Source: Bacillota bacterium
GTDB lineage: Bacteria; Bacillota_A; Clostridia; Lutisporales; Lutisporaceae
Direction: 5' to 3'
NCBI GenBank assembly: GCA_022706865.1
Contig: JAKJBT010000074.1
Span: 1-8,069 of the forward strand
DNA length: 8,069 bases
Below are positions 4,538 to 8,069 of this stretch, piece by piece. Each line of letters begins with the position of its first letter. Positions within the stretch are counted from its first letter, which is position 1. The notes below the pieces were generated by a model. That model had not been told where the DNA came from. It ran no database searches and was given only the letters and a program-made list of their open reading frames with translations. The position numbers and the translations under genes were made by a program.

Positions 4538-7500
4538 ATGAAAAAGCGGAAGATGTTGGCTGTTCTGATGGCAGCAGTTATTGTTATAGCTTCGTTGCCG
4601 GGGCTGGATGTGTATGCCGCTATCGGCAAGGAAGCACAAGCCTGCAAGGATCTGGAGATTCTTATAGGCGCGGATGCATCCGGAGTGACATCCCAATATT
4701 TATCGACAACTCCTACCAGGATACAGGCATTTATTATAGTCCTTAGGCTTAAGGGTCTTTATGGTGAGGCCACCGGATATGAAGGGGAAAGAAACTTCAA
4801 GGATGCCGAAACATTAGGCTGGGCAAGGAGCTATATGGCTTATGCCAAAGATAATCCCGATCTGGGCTGGAACGGATATCCCGACGGCACCTTTGCTCCC
4901 TCAAAAAAGATAGATGGACAAGCCTTTTACAAGGTTATGCTGGAGACTTTGGGATATAGGCAGGATGTGGACTTTACATATGCTGAAACCTTGGAATTTG
5001 CTGAGGAAATCGGGCTAATTGAGGATGCCGGCGATATAGGGGAAATAGACTCTTTTACTGTGAATGATATTGCAATAGGCATATACAATGCATTAAACAC
5101 CAAGCCTGCTGACTCAGACAAGAAGCTGATCAGCGTAATGGCGGAGGAAAATATAATTTCATCGGATAAGGCGGTTGCGGCAGGATTCACTCTGGATACA
5201 AAGGAAGCCGAGGTTGTGAGCTTTAATGTTTTATCAAACAATAAGATCGAGGTAGAGTTTGATGAGGATATACTGCTGCAGAAGGCTGATGTTGAAATAT
5301 CAGATCTGAATGGGGACTCCCGGCTTTCGGTTCTGTCTGTGGATTCGGACGGCAGGAGGGCAGTGATAACAACTACAGAGGCTAAGCCCTTCCACGGGTA
5401 TGAAATTGAAATTAATACTTTAGTGCCTACTGACGGATGGGCAGTTAAGGGATACAAGAATAGATTCGTTGCAATGCCCAAGGATACGGTCAAACCGACA
5501 GTCAAGCATGAACTTCTGGGCAGGAACGAGATACTGATTACTTTCAGCAAAGTCATGGACAGAAGGTCCGCAGAGGATATTTCCAACTATAGGATTGAAT
5601 ATGATATAAACATTCTGAGCGCGGATTTGAGTTCTTCGGGAAAATCAGTGATATTAAATACAACTGACATATCCGCAAGAGACTTTTACAGATTGACTGT
5701 ACAAAATGTATATGATGCTGCCGGAAACAGTATTGACAGGTACAAGGCAACCTTTGACGGAGCTTTGGGGGATAATAAAGGGCCTTCAGTAACGAGTGTA
5801 AAATCCGAGAATAGCACAACGCTTATCGTTACCTTCAATGAAAGAGTTTCTGCAAATACTGCCGAAGACATCGGCAATTATGATATTGACGGATTAGATA
5901 TATATGATGCTCAGCTGGACGAAACCGGTAAGATTGTCACTCTTACAACTGAGCCTCAGGACTCCAGCGCTGTATACAAGCTCATAATATCGGATGTTGA
6001 GGATACCTGGGGCAATTTCATGTACAGGAAGGAATTCGGATTCGTGGCTGACAACAGTAAGCCCAAGGCTGTAGTTGTAGGCATTTCGGGCAATGAGGTC
6101 CAGGTTACCTTTACCAAGAAAATGGACAGAGAGTCAGCTGAGGATATAAGCAATTATTCTATAGACAAGGATCTAGAAGTGAAAGAAGCATTTTTGGATA
6201 GTACCGGAAAAGTTGTTACCCTTATAACTGATGACCAGACCCTTAGAGAGGTTTATACTATTACAATTTCAAATGTGTATGATGCATGGGGAAACAGTTT
6301 AAGCACCACTACAGGAAAGTTCGGCGGCATGGCTGCGGACACCAGAGGGTTGAACTATACGGTAAAAAGTATTGGAAACGGAATTGAATTGACCTTTAAC
6401 AGGAGGCTTGACAGGGAAACAGCAGAAGACGTATTCAATTACGTGCTGGACAAATCCTTAGGGTATGCCGCAAAAGCTGAGCTGGATGACTCGGGCAGGG
6501 TGGTGGCCTTGCTGACGGCTAACCACAGCAGCGGCAAGGTATATACTATTACGGTGGAAAATGTTAAGGACATTTTCGGTAATAAAATTAGCAGGGATAC
6601 CAAGGTAAGTACAAAGAAATTCTCCGGCATAGGCAGCAGCGTGAGCACAAGCAGCGGATCATTGAATCTGGAAATCGTAGTGACGATAAATGTAAATACA
6701 ATAGACCTGATTTTCAGTGATGAGCTGAACGATGATGAGCTGGAGGAGATGGCTGTCAAGGTAAATGTGCCTGATGATTACGACTATGACCTGCCTTCAA
6801 AGCTGAGTTATTATAAGTATTTTGTAGACAGCAAAAAGAATGCAAGGATACAGTTTAAAACGGATACGAATGATAATCCTGAAGTATTTGAATCAGGCAA
6901 TATATATGAAGTTGAAGTAAAAAATATCGACAGGCTTAACAGCAAGGATGATGCTAATATCAAGCTGTTTGCGGGGACAAGCAATTCCAATGAGGCGCCG
7001 GAGATATTGGAGGTCAACGCATTAAACAGTACCGCTGTTGAGGTGGTATTCAGTGAACCGGTAAAGGGAATTACCAAATCCAGGTTTGAAATAGAAGATG
7101 ATATAGATATTTCAGGTATATCGGCAGAGGATGACGATGTGATAACCGATAAGGTTTTGATTTATATCAGCAATAAAACTGAGCTTGATGACGATGAGTA
7201 CAAGCTGTATGTGAAATCAGGAATAAAGGATGCGGCAGGGCTTAACTCCCTGAATACCAAGAGCTTGACCTCCGGCAAATATTTCGAATTTGACGGGACC
7301 TCCGATGAAAATGAGCCTCCTTTTGTGGATTCCGATATTGCCGTTCTTGACAGTTATACGATACAGTTTGAGATGAGCGAGGAGATAGGAGATATAAGCA
7401 ACAGCTCCTTCTCAATTAAAAGAGCGTCGGGCAGCAGCTCTGCAAGTATTAATATTTCAAAGGCAGTACTGGCTGATGACAGGAAGATTGTGACCCTATA

Positions 7501-7945
7501 CCTTAACAGCAGGTATACAGGACTCAGCTCGGACTACTCCTATGAGTTGGAGATAAAAAGTTCCGTCAAGGACCTGCAAGGTATGCCCGTTGATTCCGAT
7601 GACAGAAAGGTGGAATACGAGGGAGATGACATTGAGCTGGAAGAGCTGGAGATCATATCTGCACACATTGATGAGGATAATAGTGTCATCACTTTGATAG
7701 CCAACAGGGAGCTTAATATAAGCAGCCTTGGCATAGACAGTTTTAAATTCTCGGGTGCGGGCTACTATGGGAGTTCATCGGATAAAGTGGAATTCAATGA
7801 CAAGTCAATAACCATTACACTTAGAAATGAACTGGACAGCGAAGAGGAGTTTCTGATAGAGATAACCTCCGGAGGACGTGGGAAAATCAAGGATTATAAC
7901 AATCAGGAGCTTTCCACGGAAGAAATTGAGATAGATACGAATTAA
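4538..7945 (+). CDS. SLH-domain surface protein with about nine bacterial Ig-like repeats (S-layer or S-layer-anchored)
   Basis: The 1135-residue product is exported and probably held on the cell wall. A signal peptide covers residues 1-27 or 28 (MKKRKMLAVLMAAVIVIASL, then VYAA at the likely cleavage site). Residues about 32-215 form a diverged SLH region: TRIQAF at 60-65 matches the TRAQ wall-binding motif, and FKDAETLGWARSYMAYAK (87-104) plus NGYPDGTF (112-119) are clear second-repeat landmarks. Known SLH domains bind pyruvylated secondary cell-wall polymers. From about 223 to the end come roughly nine Ig-like units of about 90-105 residues of SbsA/Big_5 type. Units two to five share DRESAEDISNY-type and VYDAWGN-type motifs; units six to nine are more diverged and very acidic. 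The only cysteine I find is C36, and it does not fit a lipobox. ATG at 4538 is preferred over ATG at 4508 because GAGGAGG (4525-4531) lies 6 bases before it and the signal peptide then comes first. It diverges from the TolC-like gene. Confidence 0.88.
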   Translation: MKKRKMLAVLMAAVIVIASLPGLDVYAAIGKEAQACKDLEILIGADASGVTSQYLSTTPTRIQAFIIVLRLKGLYGEATGYEGERNFKDAETLGWARSYMAYAKDNPDLGWNGYPDGTFAPSKKIDGQAFYKVMLETLGYRQDVDFTYAETLEFAEEIGLIEDAGDIGEIDSFTVNDIAIGIYNALNTKPADSDKKLISVMAEENIISSDKAVAAGFTLDTKEAEVVSFNVLSNNKIEVEFDEDILLQKADVEISDLNGDSRLSVLSVDSDGRRAVITTTEAKPFHGYEIEINTLVPTDGWAVKGYKNRFVAMPKDTVKPTVKHELLGRNEILITFSKVMDRRSAEDISNYRIEYDINILSADLSSSGKSVILNTTDISARDFYRLTVQNVYDAAGNSIDRYKATFDGALGDNKGPSVTSVKSENSTTLIVTFNERVSANTAEDIGNYDIDGLDIYDAQLDETGKIVTLTTEPQDSSAVYKLIISDVEDTWGNFMYRKEFGFVADNSKPKAVVVGISGNEVQVTFTKKMDRESAEDISNYSIDKDLEVKEAFLDSTGKVVTLITDDQTLREVYTITISNVYDAWGNSLSTTTGKFGGMAADTRGLNYTVKSIGNGIELTFNRRLDRETAEDVFNYVLDKSLGYAAKAELDDSGRVVALLTANHSSGKVYTITVENVKDIFGNKISRDTKVSTKKFSGIGSSVSTSSGSLNLEIVVTINVNTIDLIFSDELNDDELEEMAVKVNVPDDYDYDLPSKLSYYKYFVDSKKNARIQFKTDTNDNPEVFESGNIYEVEVKNIDRLNSKDDANIKLFAGTSNSNEAPEILEVNALNSTAVEVVFSEPVKGITKSRFEIEDDIDISGISAEDDDVITDKVLIYISNKTELDDDEYKLYVKSGIKDAAGLNSLNTKSLTSGKYFEFDGTSDENEPPFVDSDIAVLDSYTIQFEMSEEIGDISNSSFSIKRASGSSSASINISKAVLADDRKIVTLYLNSRYTGLSSDYSYELEIKSSVKDLQGMPVDSDDRKVEYEGDDIELEELEIISAHIDEDNSVITLIANRELNISSLGIDSFKFSGAGYYGSSSDKVEFNDKSITITLRNELDSEEEFLIEITSGGRGKIKDYNNQELSTEEIEIDTN
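4631..5182 (+). other. SLH region of the surface protein (three diverged repeats)
   Basis: This covers residues about 32-215. SLH1 (about 32-80) has the ILIGAD start and the TRIQ motif. SLH2 (about 86-140) is the best match, with the WARSYMAYAK helix and NGYPDGTF turn. SLH3 (about 148-215) keeps the helix pattern (FAEEIGLIED, then FTVNDIAIGIYNAL) but lacks the Gly-Tyr-Pro-Asp-Gly turn and a TRxE/Q motif. Only one of three canonical wall-binding motifs is evident. Confidence 0.7.
5489..6628 (+). repeat. Four closely related Ig-like repeats within the surface protein
   Basis: Units of about 90 residues lie at residues 318-408, 415-503, 508-596 and 604-697. Each has a hydrophobic strand of I/L-x-V/I-T-F type, a conserved loop (DRRSAEDISNY 341-351, SANTAEDIGNY 438-448, DRESAEDISNY 530-540, DRETAEDVFNY 625-635), a DSTGKVVTL-type hairpin and a closing motif (VYDAAGN 391, VEDTWGN 487, VYDAWGN 580, VKDIFGN 676). 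The pattern matches SbsA-type Ig-like domains and indicates tandem duplication. A Ser/Gly-rich linker (697-709) follows the fourth unit. Confidence 0.8.
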
Positions 7946-7965
7946 TACAGAAGATATCTGCGGAA

Positions 7966-8001
7966 AATACACTCTTGCTGTCTATATGGCAAGAGTGTAT
8001 T
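7966..8001 (+). terminator. Hairpin terminator after the SLH-protein gene
   Basis: AATACACTCTTGC at 7966-7978 pairs perfectly with GCAAGAGTGTATT at 7989-8001 around a 10-base loop, starting 20 bases after the stop codon. The 13-bp stem is strong, but the following sequence (ATTGTATGATT) is only moderately T-rich, so termination may be partial or the hairpin may mainly stabilise the 3' end of the mRNA. Confidence 0.7.
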
Positions 8002-8024
8002 ATTGTATGATTCGCTTGTATGAG

Positions 8025-8069
8025 TTTACAAATTATGATAATATTACATATATTCTGCATAAGGAGGTC
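8025..8069 (+). promoter_or_regulatory. Ribosome binding site and possible promoter of the next gene
   Basis: AAGGAGGT at 8061-8068 is a strong ribosome binding site at the window edge, so a + strand gene should start within about 10 bases beyond 8069. TTTACA (8025-8030) and TATATT (8049-8054) are spaced 18 bases and could be a promoter, but transcription would then start almost at the ribosome binding site. GATAAT at 8037-8042 is an alternative -10 box. Read-through from the SLH gene is also possible. Confidence 0.55.

Noticed and set aside
4498..4746. An 82-codon + strand frame overlapping the start of the SLH gene
   Set aside because: It shares DNA with the signal peptide and SLH1 in another frame, has no ribosome binding site and no recognisable motif.
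4927..5586. Long - strand open frame of 219 codons opposite the SLH gene
   Set aside because: It lies wholly within the well-supported SLH/Ig gene, has Ser/Leu/Ile-rich composition typical of antisense shadows of acidic proteins, and shows no domain. Other - strand frames in this gene are the same.

Overview
The window looks like chromosomal DNA from a low-GC Firmicute, probably of the class Clostridia. The bases are AT-rich, Shine-Dalgarno sites are strong (AGGAGG types), and a typical Gram-positive S-layer-homology (SLH) protein is present. Species cannot be fixed from sequence reading alone. Cellulosome-type clostridia carry similar SLH and TolC-like genes, so they are a reasonable guess.

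Left part (1-879). The window opens inside the 3' end of an IS21-family insertion sequence. The last 31 codons of istA overlap the start of istB by 8 bases. istB keeps its N-terminal domain and Walker A loop but stops at 142 residues, about half the usual length. Soon after the stop lies sequence resembling the terminal repeats of IS21 elements, so this copy probably has an internal deletion and is dead. About 300 bases without a convincing gene follow.

Middle part (880-3056). A small VanZ-like membrane protein is followed by a compact, AT-rich control region: twin 11-bp palindromes, a 14-bp inverted repeat and a good sigma-A-type promoter with a near-perfect ribosome binding site. This drives a 475-residue AlbA_2 (Schlafen-like)/GHKL-ATPase/winged-helix protein, probably a transcriptional regulator. 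A strong bidirectional hairpin terminator separates this gene from the convergent gene that follows.

Right part (3059-8069). Two exported proteins are divergently transcribed from a 324-base intergenic region. Leftward is a TolC/OEP-like coiled-coil protein with a signal peptide. Rightward is a 1135-residue protein with a signal peptide, an N-terminal SLH region and about nine bacterial Ig-like (SbsA/Big_5-type) repeats, very probably an S-layer or S-layer-anchored protein. Between them lie three copies of a CCATGTATGG-type palindrome and a separate inverted repeat, which suggests shared control of two envelope proteins. The window ends with a hairpin after the SLH gene and the ribosome binding site of the next gene.

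I do not see a clear new multi-gene system, CRISPR array, tRNA or rRNA. The most interesting points are the divergent TolC-like/SLH pair with its palindrome cluster, the operator-rich promoter of the AlbA_2 regulator, and the internally deleted IS21 copy.
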